Below, one piece after another: positions 16,716-24,592 of a stretch of 64,000 nucleotides of DNA (positions within the stretch are counted from its first letter, which is position 1; every line of letters starts with the position of its first letter). Under the pieces are notes generated by a model that saw nothing but the letters and a program-made list of their open reading frames with translations, had not been told where the DNA came from and ran no database searches. Source of the DNA: an uncultured Mediterraneibacter sp. (GTDB lineage: Bacteria; Bacillota; Clostridia; Lachnospirales; Lachnospiraceae). Position numbers and translations under genes: made by a program. The DNA is taken from the NCBI GenBank assembly GCA_944381935.1, contig CALWMN010000006.1, positions 1 to 64,000 of the forward strand. Reading direction: 5' to 3'.

Positions 16716-16718
16716 AGG

Positions 16719-17102
16719 TCATCCGAAGAATATACTGATCAATGACGGGACTACGGCCCCGATCAGGAAGAAGAGAGCCGCGATTAGGGAAATAAACCTT
16801 ACGGCACTGGTTTTCCTGTCCTGACGAATGGGGGCCGGGTTCCGTTTTTCCGTGCTTTTTGCCCCGCCCTTGTCTGCATATGTCATATCGTCTATGATTT
16901 CCAGCGCCCTGCTTACATCATTTTCGTCCACATAGACTGTCTCGCCGAAAATAGAAGTCCCCATATAAATATTCAGATAATCCCCGCTCCCTTTTGATTC
17001 GGCATAAGCCGGAATCCCTTGCCGGTTCAGCGCTTCTACCAGCATGTCCGCCTCGATCCGGTCCGGGCAGGAATAGACTTTGACAGGTTTCATTCCTTCC
17101 AT
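16719..17102 (-). CDS. DUF2007-like protein with C-terminal membrane helix
   Basis: The 127-aa protein starts with a small alpha/beta domain (about residues 5-75). The pattern KVYSCPDRIEADMLVEALNR followed by GIPAYAES and GETVYVDE is the DUF2007 'putative signal transducing' pattern. A polar linker leads to a hydrophobic tail at about 103-125. AAGGAGAAATGCATT supports the start at 17102. It converges on the preceding gene with only 3 bases between. Its molecular role is unknown. Confidence 0.75.
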   Translation of the reverse strand: MEGMKPVKVYSCPDRIEADMLVEALNRQGIPAYAESKGSGDYLNIYMGTSIFGETVYVDENDVSRALEIIDDMTYADKGGAKSTEKRNPAPIRQDRKTSAVRFISLIAALFFLIGAVVPSLISIFFG

Positions 17103-17211
17103 AATGCATTTCTCCTTTTTTATATATATTATAGTCTATGGGATTGGAAGCTGCAATGAAATCTGGTATGATTATGGAAAAACAGGGCAGAGGGGAAGGA
17201 GGAGAAGGATT

Positions 17212-19224
17212 ATGGAAAAACTGTTATACGGGGTGGCTTACTACGATGAATATATGCCATATGACCGGCTGGATAAGGATGTAGAGATGATGAAAAAAGC
17301 CGGGATCAATGTGGTCAGGATCGCGGAGTCTACCTGGAGCACATGCGAACCACAGGAGGGAGTTTTTGACTTTTCCCACGTAGAGCGGGTCATGGATGCG
17401 ATGGAGCAAGCCGGGATCTCTGTGATCATCGGAACACCGACTTATGCGATTCCCACCTGGATGGTGAAGTCCTACCCGGATGTACTTGCCACTACGGTGA
17501 ACGGGCGCGGAATCTACGGGGCGCGCCAGATTATGGACATCACACATCCGGTCTACCGGTATTATGCTGAGAGAGTGATACGGAAACTGATGGAATGCAG
17601 TGCATACAGGGAATGTGTCATCGGCGTCCAGATCGATAATGAGACAAAATATTACGGAACTGCGGGAAAAAACGTACAGGAGCAATTTATCAAATATCTC
17701 CGAAATAAATTCCATGACGACCCGGATGCGCTCAATGCAGAGTTCGGACTGGATTATTGGAGCAACCGGGTCAATGCATGGGAAGATTTCCCGGACGTCA
17801 GGGGAACGATCAACGGCAGCCTGGGGGCGGAGTTTGAGAAATTCCGGCGTCTTAAGGTGGAAGAGTTTTTAGGCTGGCAGGCAGAGATTGTAAAAGAATA
17901 TTTGCACGACGGCCAGTTTATAACTCATAACCTTGACTTTGAATGGCGGGGATATTCCTATGGCGTCCAGCCGGATGTGGACCATTTCCGTACCGCAAGA
18001 TGCCTGACTGTCGCGGGAACGGATATTTACCATCCGAGCCAGGATAAGCTGACGGGGGCTGAGATTGCGTTCGGCGGCGACATGACGAGAAGCCTGAAGC
18101 GGGACAACTATCTGGTGCTTGAGACAGAGGCGCAGGGATTTCCGGGATGGACGCCCTACAGCGGGCAGCTCCGCCTGCAGGCATACAGCCATATCGCTTC
18201 GGGAGCCAACAGCGTGATGTACTGGCACTGGCACTCGATCCACAATTCCTTTGAGACATACTGGAAAGGACTCTTAAGCCATGACTTTCAGGAAAATGAG
18301 ACTTACCGGGAAGCGTGTGTCGTGGGGAATGAATTTCAAAAGGTGGGAGGGCACCTTGTGAACCTGAAGAAGAAAAACGATACGGCGGTCCTGGTGAGCA
18401 ATGAGGCGCTGACGGCGCTGAAATGGTTTGGGATCGAGGCGGTTTCCGGGGATAACGGGAAAATCATGTATAATGATGTTGTCAGGTGGGTTTTCGATAC
18501 CCTGTACCAGATGAATGTCGAATGTGATTTCCTCTTCCCGGAATCAGAAAATATAGAGGATTATAAAATGGTCGTAGTACCTGCCCTCTACGCTGCGCCG
18601 GAGGAACTTTTAAGGCGTCTGGACCGGTATGTGAGGGGAGGAGGTACCCTGGTGACGACTTTCAAGACCGGATTTGCCAATGAGAATGTGAAGGTCAGCC
18701 ATGAGGTGCAGCCGCACATCCTGCGGGAATGTATGGGGTATCGGTATGACCAGTTCACATTCCCTGTAGATACGGGACTGCAAGGCGAGATCGCGGCGGC
18801 GGATAAAAGTGAGAAGGCCCGGGTGTTCATGGAACTCCTCATATCGGAGGGGGCGGAGGCCCTGGCGTCTTATGACCACTATAACTGGAGCAGGTACGCG
18901 GCAGTGACGAGAAACCGCTGTGAAAAAGGATATGCGTACCATATCGGATGCATGACGGATGCGGGATTCCTGAAAAAGGTTTTCCTGCGTGCTCTCTCAG
19001 ACGCGGGGATTAAGAGGGAGACAGAGTGCGAGTTCCCTCTGATCGTGCGGAAAGGAGCCAATGATATGGGGAAGACTGTCCGGTTTTATCTGAACTACTC
19101 CGGGGTGGAGCAGACTGGGATCCCCGTGTGTGCAGACGGAACAGACCTCTTCTCTGAAGAGGAGGTAAAGAAAGGAGGTAAGATCACAGTTCCGGCGTGG
19201 GGACTGCGGATAATGGAAGAATAA
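17212..19224 (+). CDS. GH42 beta-galactosidase
   Basis: The 670-aa enzyme hydrolyses terminal beta-galactosides, probably intracellularly as no signal peptide is present. The GH42 catalytic barrel starts GVAYYDEYMP; the acid/base Glu lies in GVQIDNETKYYG and the nucleophile Glu in LVLETEAQGFPGWTP. The trimerisation (A4-like) domain and a small C-terminal beta domain follow. GGAAGGAGGAGAAGGATT precedes the ATG. No transporter or regulator gene adjoins it, so it is a stand-alone glycosidase; natural substrates could be galacto-oligosaccharides or plant galactans. Confidence 0.93.
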   Translation: MEKLLYGVAYYDEYMPYDRLDKDVEMMKKAGINVVRIAESTWSTCEPQEGVFDFSHVERVMDAMEQAGISVIIGTPTYAIPTWMVKSYPDVLATTVNGRGIYGARQIMDITHPVYRYYAERVIRKLMECSAYRECVIGVQIDNETKYYGTAGKNVQEQFIKYLRNKFHDDPDALNAEFGLDYWSNRVNAWEDFPDVRGTINGSLGAEFEKFRRLKVEEFLGWQAEIVKEYLHDGQFITHNLDFEWRGYSYGVQPDVDHFRTARCLTVAGTDIYHPSQDKLTGAEIAFGGDMTRSLKRDNYLVLETEAQGFPGWTPYSGQLRLQAYSHIASGANSVMYWHWHSIHNSFETYWKGLLSHDFQENETYREACVVGNEFQKVGGHLVNLKKKNDTAVLVSNEALTALKWFGIEAVSGDNGKIMYNDVVRWVFDTLYQMNVECDFLFPESENIEDYKMVVVPALYAAPEELLRRLDRYVRGGGTLVTTFKTGFANENVKVSHEVQPHILRECMGYRYDQFTFPVDTGLQGEIAAADKSEKARVFMELLISEGAEALASYDHYNWSRYAAVTRNRCEKGYAYHIGCMTDAGFLKKVFLRALSDAGIKRETECEFPLIVRKGANDMGKTVRFYLNYSGVEQTGIPVCADGTDLFSEEEVKKGGKITVPAWGLRIMEE

Positions 19225-19234
19225 AACAGGGAGA

Positions 19235-19284
19235 TTGACTTATATGCCGGAAGCGGATATAATGCTTATAGATAATTATTATCA
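19235..19284 (+). promoter_or_regulatory. feoAB promoter with Fur box
   Basis: TTGACT (19235-19240), a 17-base spacer and a perfect TATAAT (19258-19263) are followed around the expected start site by AGATAATTATTATCA. This differs at one base from the 7-1-7 Fur consensus TGATAATNATTATCA. The position would block initiation when Fe(II)-Fur is bound. A GC-rich hairpin at about 19289-19319 follows in the leader. Confidence 0.8.
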
Positions 19285-19355
19285 ATTACGCCGGGACAGA
19301 GTTTTTCTGTTTCCGGCGCTGATATTGCAAATTTTCAATACAAAGGATGAGGCAT

Positions 19356-19583
19356 ATGAGACTGAAAGAAGGAAAAAACAACCATACGTATCTTGTCGAG
19401 GAGATCCACATTGAGCTGAATCTGGAACGCAGGCTGGAGGCGCTGGGGCTGACGGAAGGGTCAGAGATTACCATTCTGAACAATGACAAGAAGGGAGCCC
19501 TCACGGTACGGTTTAGAGGGACCAGGTTTGCTTTTGGACGCCGCATCGCGGATAACATCATTGTAAGGGAGGCGGAAGCATGA
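19356..19583 (+). CDS. feoA: Ferrous iron transport protein A
   Basis: FeoA is a small SH3-like cytosolic partner needed for FeoB activity. The 75-aa protein ends with the family's conserved RFRGTRFAFGRRIADNIIV region. The ATG at 19356 is preferred over 19347 because AAAGGATGAGG lies at correct spacing. feoB overlaps by 4 bases (ATGA), so translation is coupled. Iron control is indicated by the upstream Fur box. Confidence 0.9.
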   Translation: MRLKEGKNNHTYLVEEIHIELNLERRLEALGLTEGSEITILNNDKKGALTVRFRGTRFAFGRRIADNIIVREAEA

Positions 19584-21625
19584 GTGGAAAAGTCATTAAC
19601 GTAGGTTTTATTGGAAATCCGAATTGTGGAAAGACTACCCTGTTCAATGCCTATACGGGGGCGAACCTCAAAGTTGCCAACTGGCCCGGCGTCACCGTGG
19701 AGAAAAAGGAAGGAAAGACCTTCTACAAAGGACAGGAGTTCAAGCTGATCGACCTGCCGGGGATCTACAGCCTGACCTCCTACACAATGGAAGAGAAAGT
19801 GTCCCGGGAATGTATTATGAGCGATGAGGTGGATGTCATCGTAGACGTGGCGGACGCGTCCTGCCTGGAGCGGAACCTGTACCTGACGCTGCAGCTTATC
19901 GAGCTGGGAAAGCCGGTTGTCCTTGCCCTTAACATGATGGATGTGGTGGAAGAGCGGGGCATGGAGATAGATCTCCACCGCCTGCCAGAGATGCTGGGGA
20001 TCCCGTGCATTCCGGTTTCTGCGAGAAAGCGGAGCGGACTTGAGATATTGATGCATGCAGTGGCGCATCATAAGGAGTACGAGAATCCCGGTCCCTTCAT
20101 CCATCATCACCCGGACAAGACAGGGCATCAGCATAACCACCACAGCGAATATGCTATGGTGTACAGCGACCAGATTGAGGATAAGATCGACCTGGTCATG
20201 GAGCAGTTCCGGGAAAAATATCCGGATATGAAAAACATGCGCTGGCATGCCATTAAGATGCTGGAGCAGGACGCCGCAGTAATGGAAAAATATCCGATCA
20301 ATGCGGAGAAAATTGTGGACCGCAGTTATGAGAAGGATATCATCAATGAGAAATATGACTTTATCGAAGAGACGATCGAGGAAGTCCTTGTAAACAAAAG
20401 CGAAAAGGAAGAACGCACGGACCGGATTGACCGGTATATGACCGGGAAATGGCTGGGACTGCCGATCTTTCTTGTGATCATGGCGCTGGTGTTCTTTCTG
20501 ACTTTTACAGTGGGAGATTGGCTGAAAGGATATTTTGAGACAGGACTTGACATGCTGACCGGTTTCGTGGGCGGTGTGTTTGAATCGGCGGGAGTATCCC
20601 CGGTGTTGGAATCCCTGATTGTAGATGGAATCATTTCCGGTGTGGGCGGCATCCTGACGTTCCTTCCCAATATTTTTATTCTGTTCCTGGCGCTTGCATT
20701 TCTGGAGGACAGCGGGTATATGGCAAGGGTCGCCTTTGTCATGGATGACATCATGGGACATCTGGGACTTTCGGGAAGGGCATTTCTCCCGATGCTGCTG
20801 GGATTCGGATGTTCTGTGCCTGCCGTCATGGCGTCCAGGGCGCTGGAACACAGGAAGGACCGGCTTAAGACAATCCTTGTGACACCTTTTATGTCCTGCA
20901 GTGCAAGACTGCCGATCTATGTGCTGTTTTCTTCCATGTTTTTCGGGAAATACGCCATGATCGCCTGCTATTCCATGTACCTTCTGGGAATTGTTGTGGC
21001 CATTGCCACAGCATATATTTTATCGAAGATGGACGGCAGTAAGGCAGAGAATGAACTGCTCATTGAACTGCCGGAATACAAGGCGCCCAATGCGCGTACC
21101 ATTGCGGTATATGTTTGGGAGAAAGTGAAGGATTATCTGACAAAGGCGGGAACCGTCATCTTCCTGGCCTCCATTATCATGTGGGTTCTTCTGAATTTCG
21201 GGACAAGCGGATATGTGACGGATATCTCGGAGAGCTTCGGATCTCTGATCGGAAAGGCAATCGTGCCGTTCTTTGCCCCGCTGGGGCTTGGATACTGGCA
21301 GATCGTGGTTGCCCTGATCGCAGGGATCGCGGCAAAAGAAGTGGTAGTCTCAAGCTGCAGCGTGCTTTTTGGCATCCAGAATATCACCACGTCCCACGGG
21401 ATGGACAGCTTTGTGGCTCTTTTGGGGACGATGGGGTTTGGGGCGGCAAATGCCTATGCCCTGATGGTGTTCTGCCTGCTGTATGTGCCGTGTACGGCGA
21501 CGATTGCTACGATCAACAGAGAAGTGGGGAGCAGGAAGCTGACGCTTGGCATTATCCTGTTCCAGCTTGCGACAGCATGGGTGGTAAGTTTTATCGTCTA
21601 CCATATTGCACGTCTGTTCCTGTGA
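19580..21625 (+). CDS. feoB: Ferrous iron transporter B
   Basis: FeoB is the GTPase-coupled Fe(II) importer of the inner membrane. The 681-aa protein has an N-terminal G domain with G1 GNPNCGKTTLFNAYTG, G3 DLPGIYSL and G4 NMMD, then a helical spacer. The spacer includes a His-rich loop (HHHPDKTGHQHNHHSE, about residues 174-190). The membrane part has two Gate motifs, including CSVPAVMASRAL and CSARLPIYVL. The His-rich loop could bind metal. Length and order are normal for Feo systems. No feoC is seen. Confidence 0.95.
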   Translation: MSGKVINVGFIGNPNCGKTTLFNAYTGANLKVANWPGVTVEKKEGKTFYKGQEFKLIDLPGIYSLTSYTMEEKVSRECIMSDEVDVIVDVADASCLERNLYLTLQLIELGKPVVLALNMMDVVEERGMEIDLHRLPEMLGIPCIPVSARKRSGLEILMHAVAHHKEYENPGPFIHHHPDKTGHQHNHHSEYAMVYSDQIEDKIDLVMEQFREKYPDMKNMRWHAIKMLEQDAAVMEKYPINAEKIVDRSYEKDIINEKYDFIEETIEEVLVNKSEKEERTDRIDRYMTGKWLGLPIFLVIMALVFFLTFTVGDWLKGYFETGLDMLTGFVGGVFESAGVSPVLESLIVDGIISGVGGILTFLPNIFILFLALAFLEDSGYMARVAFVMDDIMGHLGLSGRAFLPMLLGFGCSVPAVMASRALEHRKDRLKTILVTPFMSCSARLPIYVLFSSMFFGKYAMIACYSMYLLGIVVAIATAYILSKMDGSKAENELLIELPEYKAPNARTIAVYVWEKVKDYLTKAGTVIFLASIIMWVLLNFGTSGYVTDISESFGSLIGKAIVPFFAPLGLGYWQIVVALIAGIAAKEVVVSSCSVLFGIQNITTSHGMDSFVALLGTMGFGAANAYALMVFCLLYVPCTATIATINREVGSRKLTLGIILFQLATAWVVSFIVYHIARLFL

Positions 21626-21668
21626 CGGGAATCTCCCTCCAGCAGCAGGAAAAGGGCAGGGAGGGACG

Positions 21669-22403
21669 TCAGTATTGTATGCTTTTGAGCAGGAGCCCTT
21701 TCGCTTCGGCAGGAGCTCCTGCCTTTTCGCTTCCCTCAAAGATGCGGGGGATGCTGCCAGGCGTGCAAAGTCCTCTTCCTGTTTCGAGCAGAGTTCCGGC
21801 GATCCTGGCAGGCATCTGGCGGAGAAAGTCGTCGGCTGTAATCTGGATTATGATATGCCCGGGTTCCCGGGCAAAGCGGATATCAAAGATGTCCTTCACT
21901 GTCCCTTTCTTTTTCTTCCCGGAAGAGAAGGGACGGAAGTCGTGCCTGCCAACCAGAAAGGCAGACGCTTCCTCCATCCGGGAGAGGTCAGGGGAGGGGA
22001 AACAGTGCCCTTCATAATCCGATGCAAAAACGTCATAGACGCGGGAGGTGCAGACCCGGTATTCATACGTGCAGGAGAGCCTGTTTATGTCGGCTCGGAA
22101 GCGTTCCGGGGCTTCTTCCGCGTGTAAAACGGCGATGTCCCGGGGAAGATACCGGTTGAGCAGGGAGCACATCCTATCACAGGGAAGCGTGCTGTCTGTA
22201 TGGAAGCTGACAGTCTGTGACAGGGCGTGTACATGTGCGTCGGTTCTTGCACCTGCGTACAGCGTGACATCCCCGCCTGTCAGCCTGCGCAGAGTCTCTT
22301 CTATTTTGAAGGACACAGTGCGCCGGGCGCCGTCCTTTTCGGGACGGCTCCAGCCAAGATACCGTGTCCCGTCATACTGAAGGGTCAGTCTGATGTTTCG
22401 CAT
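21669..22403 (-). CDS. truA: tRNA pseudouridine synthase A
   Basis: TruA modifies uridines 38-40 in the tRNA anticodon arm. The 244-aa protein carries the catalytic Asp55 in GARTDAHVHALSQ; most TruA proteins read RTDAGVHA, so His replaces Gly here. The NRYLPRDIAV and FLRQMPARIAGTLLE segments are also family features. CAAGGAGACGATT precedes the ATG. It is convergent with feoB, 43 bases away. Confidence 0.93.
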   Translation of the reverse strand: MRNIRLTLQYDGTRYLGWSRPEKDGARRTVSFKIEETLRRLTGGDVTLYAGARTDAHVHALSQTVSFHTDSTLPCDRMCSLLNRYLPRDIAVLHAEEAPERFRADINRLSCTYEYRVCTSRVYDVFASDYEGHCFPSPDLSRMEEASAFLVGRHDFRPFSSGKKKKGTVKDIFDIRFAREPGHIIIQITADDFLRQMPARIAGTLLETGRGLCTPGSIPRIFEGSEKAGAPAEAKGLLLKSIQY

Positions 22404-22581
22404 AATCGTCTCCTTGTAATATGTTCTGTGACCATTTTATCGGATGTTTCAGGAGATGTACAGAAGGATTTTCTGAATCGTGTCCGGATGTTTTTGCAAA
22501 CAGGGATTCCGAAGAGCGGGAGATCATGCTATAATTTTCAACAGGATGAAAAATGCTTTAAGAGAGATTGGAGACAGAAAA

Positions 22582-23058
22582 ATGACAGAGGAAAGAACAG
22601 TACAGGATTCTTTGGTAGAAACCGTGCACATGATAAGACCGAACCATTTAAATGCGGCGGGACGCCTCTTCGGCGGCATGCTGATGCAGTGGCTTGACGA
22701 GGTGGCAGGGCTTGTGGCAAAAAGGCACACGAGGGCAAATGTGATCACTGCGTCCGTCGACAACCTGAGGTTCATTCACGGGGCATACGCAGGTGAAATG
22801 GTTGTCATAATCGGGAGAGTGACTTATGTGGGAAACACTTCGATGGAAGTCAGGGTGGATACCTATGTCGAAAACCTGGACGATGGAAAGCGCCATCCGA
22901 TCAACAGGGCATATTTTACGATGGTTGCCCTGGACGAAAAGGATAGGCCAAGGCGTGTCCCCCGTCTGAGGATCAGCACAGAAGAAGAGAAGGCGGAGTG
23001 GGAGGCGGCTGAAAAGAGGCGCACGATGCGGATGCAGAGGAAGGCGGAAGGCTTCTGA
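22582..23058 (+). CDS. Acyl-CoA thioesterase, hotdog fold (YciA/BFIT type)
   Basis: The 158-aa protein has one hotdog domain with the motif HLNAAGRLFGGMLMQWLDEVAG, in which the Asp is catalytic in this family. It should hydrolyse acyl-CoA in the cytosol; chain-length preference cannot be read from sequence. The C-terminal 30 residues are highly charged. The start at 22582 follows TTGGAGACAGAAAA, and TATAAT at 22530-22535 is a plausible -10 box. It is monocistronic with a strong terminator. Confidence 0.88.
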   Translation: MTEERTVQDSLVETVHMIRPNHLNAAGRLFGGMLMQWLDEVAGLVAKRHTRANVITASVDNLRFIHGAYAGEMVVIIGRVTYVGNTSMEVRVDTYVENLDDGKRHPINRAYFTMVALDEKDRPRRVPRLRISTEEEKAEWEAAEKRRTMRMQRKAEGF

Positions 23059-23091
23059 GGGACGGGATCACTTTCGCCTGGCAGACAGCAG

Positions 23092-23125
23092 CCTGCCGCA
23101 GGGGAATGTCCTGCGGCAGGTTTTT
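23092..23125 (+). terminator. Intrinsic terminator after the thioesterase gene
   Basis: CCTGCCGCAGG (23092-23102) and CCTGCGGCAGG (23110-23120) form a perfect 11-bp stem with a 7-base loop and a TTTTT tail. Confidence 0.9.
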
Positions 23126-23149
23126 GCTGCAAAGCGGGGATTGTGATGT

Positions 23150-23446
23150 TTACGGTGTTCCCGGTTTCATATGTTTTTGAAAGACAGAGCTGGTCATGCG
23201 GATCGTCTGATCGATCTGCGCCTGCTCTTCTTTTGTCTTTCCCTCCTTTAAGATCTCAAGGATCAGGGATACTTCATCAGGTGAGAATTGGATCCCCTGC
23301 CGGTTTGCACTTGTAATGAGCGCCAGCATGACGGGGGCAAGGTCACGGCCTGTCTTTCCCTGCGTATGGGATGCTGCCATTTTGATCAGTTCCAGCTTCA
23401 TCGGGTCGATGTTTTTCAGAGCCGGGTTGTTCATCCATTCGTTCAT
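23150..23446 (-). CDS. Hypothetical protein, helical, overlaps the upstream gene
   Basis: The 98-aa protein is helical and polar, with MKLELIKMAASHTQGKTGRD and a VSLILEILKEGKTKEEQAQI segment. No catalytic motif or membrane segment is visible. Three ATGs lie close together behind ACGAAAGGAG; the third (23446) has the best spacing. It overlaps the end of the upstream gene by about 104 bases in another frame, which is unusual. It is likely soluble and made in coordination with that gene. The family is not recognised. Confidence 0.7.
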   Translation of the reverse strand: MNEWMNNPALKNIDPMKLELIKMAASHTQGKTGRDLAPVMLALITSANRQGIQFSPDEVSLILEILKEGKTKEEQAQIDQTIRMTSSVFQKHMKPGTP

Positions 23447-23915
23447 GTCCATCATCTCCTTTCGTGTTGTTTTTACTTATATCGGAAAACATTGCGCTGT
23501 ACGTCTGAAACGCTTCCTGCTGTTCGGGACTCATCATCCCTGCCATGAGATCCATTGGGTTATGTGCGGTGCCGTTTCCCTCTGTATTCATCATTTCTGC
23601 CAGATCCATCATATCTTTCATATTCATGATCATATCGACCATATCGGCATCCTGAGGATCGAGATAGGGTTTCAGGCTGTTCAGGATGTCATGGGGCGGG
23701 GATGAGGCGTTCTTTTGGAAAAAACGTGCAGAAGGACCTCCAGGCATGCTGCACAGAAAGATGGTCTGCCTCAGTTCCATAAATTTAATCAGGGTCGCCA
23801 GCATACGCTGAGAGGGTGCAGGAGTGTAGGGGAGCAGCAGCTTCATCATCTGAAGCCAGGGGGATGTAACAAGCTCGTCAAAAGGCGTCATCGGGCGCGG
23901 CGGTTTCTTTTCCAT
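23343..23915 (-). CDS. Hypothetical protein, Met-rich, overlaps the downstream gene
   Basis: The 190-aa frame starts MEKKPPRPMTPFDELVTSPW. It has a helical N-terminal half (LQMMKLLLPYTPAPSQRML) and a Met/Asp-rich middle (MVDMIMNMKDMMDLAEMMN). The last 45 residues, after about QTYSAMFSDISKNN, are merely the out-of-frame reading of the next gene and look non-natural. The gene may have lost its original stop by frameshift. Function unknown. Confidence 0.65.
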   Translation of the reverse strand: MEKKPPRPMTPFDELVTSPWLQMMKLLLPYTPAPSQRMLATLIKFMELRQTIFLCSMPGGPSARFFQKNASSPPHDILNSLKPYLDPQDADMVDMIMNMKDMMDLAEMMNTEGNGTAHNPMDLMAGMMSPEQQEAFQTYSAMFSDISKNNTKGDDGHERMDEQPGSEKHRPDEAGTDQNGSIPYAGKDRP

Positions 23916-24050
23916 AAACACTCCTGGCTGCAACGTTGTAAATATATATGTATTTCCGAATAAAAATATGACTGTGGGAAATACTAAAGCGTAGCTTTTT
24001 GTCAAAACAGGCATATTTATTATAATAAAGAAACAAAAGGGGATGAATGA

Positions 24051-24215
24051 ATGTCCAGAAAACTGATTATCGATGGAAACGCTGTATATGAGATCGATGA
24101 AGAATGTATGCTGAAGCAGCGCATCCGGTCGGAAGAAGCCGCGGATACGGCTAAGAAAAACGGACAGGAAAAGGACCGGATAAAGCACAGTTCACCAGAA
24201 CAGCATAAAGGTTAA
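24051..24215 (+). CDS. Small conserved-looking protein of 54 aa
   Basis: ATG at 24051 follows AAAAGGGGATGAATGA. The frame reads MSRKLIIDGNAVYEIDEECM and continues as a charged helical tail rich in Lys, Glu and Arg, ending EQHKG. A strong terminator starts immediately after the stop, which supports a real short gene. It is soluble, with no signal peptide, and the function is unknown. Confidence 0.7.
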   Translation: MSRKLIIDGNAVYEIDEECMLKQRIRSEEAADTAKKNGQEKDRIKHSSPEQHKG

Positions 24216-24254
24216 AAAGAGGGCGTGCGGTTTCCACCGCGCGCCCTCTTTTTT
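24214..24254. terminator. Bidirectional terminator
   Basis: AGAGGGCG-T-GCGG pairs with CCGC-G-CGCCCTCT, with TTTTTT on the plus side and TCTTTTT on the minus side. It serves the 54-aa gene (rightward) and the Cys-rich protein gene (leftward). Confidence 0.88.
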
Positions 24255-24272
24255 CAGGACAGTCCTGACAGA

Positions 24273-24482
24273 TCAGCATCCGCATCCGTTATTTCCGAAT
24301 CCGCCGCAGCAGCAGAGGAGAAGGATGATCCACAGGCAGCTGTCATTTCCGCAGCCGTTTCCGCCAAATGTGTTTCCGCATCCGCCGCAGCAGCAGAGAA
24401 GAAGGATAATCCACAGGCAGGAAGACATACCGTTTCCGTTTTCGCATCCGCATCCGCAGTTTGTAGCAGTTAAATCACTCAT
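24273..24482 (-). CDS. Cys/Gly-rich small protein ('chorion class high-cysteine' type)
   Basis: The 69-aa protein contains two nearly identical modules, each with SCLWIILLLCCCGG, separated by Gly/Asn/Cys-rich linkers (CGCENGNG and GNTFGGNGCGND). About 15 residues are Cys. It resembles small proteins annotated in Lachnospiraceae as chorion-class high-cysteine proteins; this naming is from memory. The hydrophobic LWIILLL cores suggest membrane insertion. CTATTTGGAGGATTTAAC precedes the ATG. A structural, metal-binding or spore role is possible but unproven. Confidence 0.75.
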   Translation of the reverse strand: MSDLTATNCGCGCENGNGMSSCLWIILLLCCCGGCGNTFGGNGCGNDSCLWIILLLCCCGGFGNNGCGC

Positions 24483-24592
24483 GTTAAATCCTCCAAATAG
24501 GTTTATTTACAGTTTTATAGTATGCCGGGAGGGGAAAAGTGTGAAACAATTTATGCTTCCCGGAATATCCTGAAATTAAAAAGGCATATTTT

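Noticed and set aside
19286-20851. 521-codon minus-strand open frame opposite feoA/feoB
   Set aside because: Shadow of feoAB; His/Arg/Gln-rich with no family features.
24225-24473. Plus-strand frame rich in Ala/Ser (ASASAAA) opposite the Cys-rich protein
   Set aside because: Repeats arise from the reverse complement of Gly/Cys codons; no ribosome binding site, and it overlaps a terminator.
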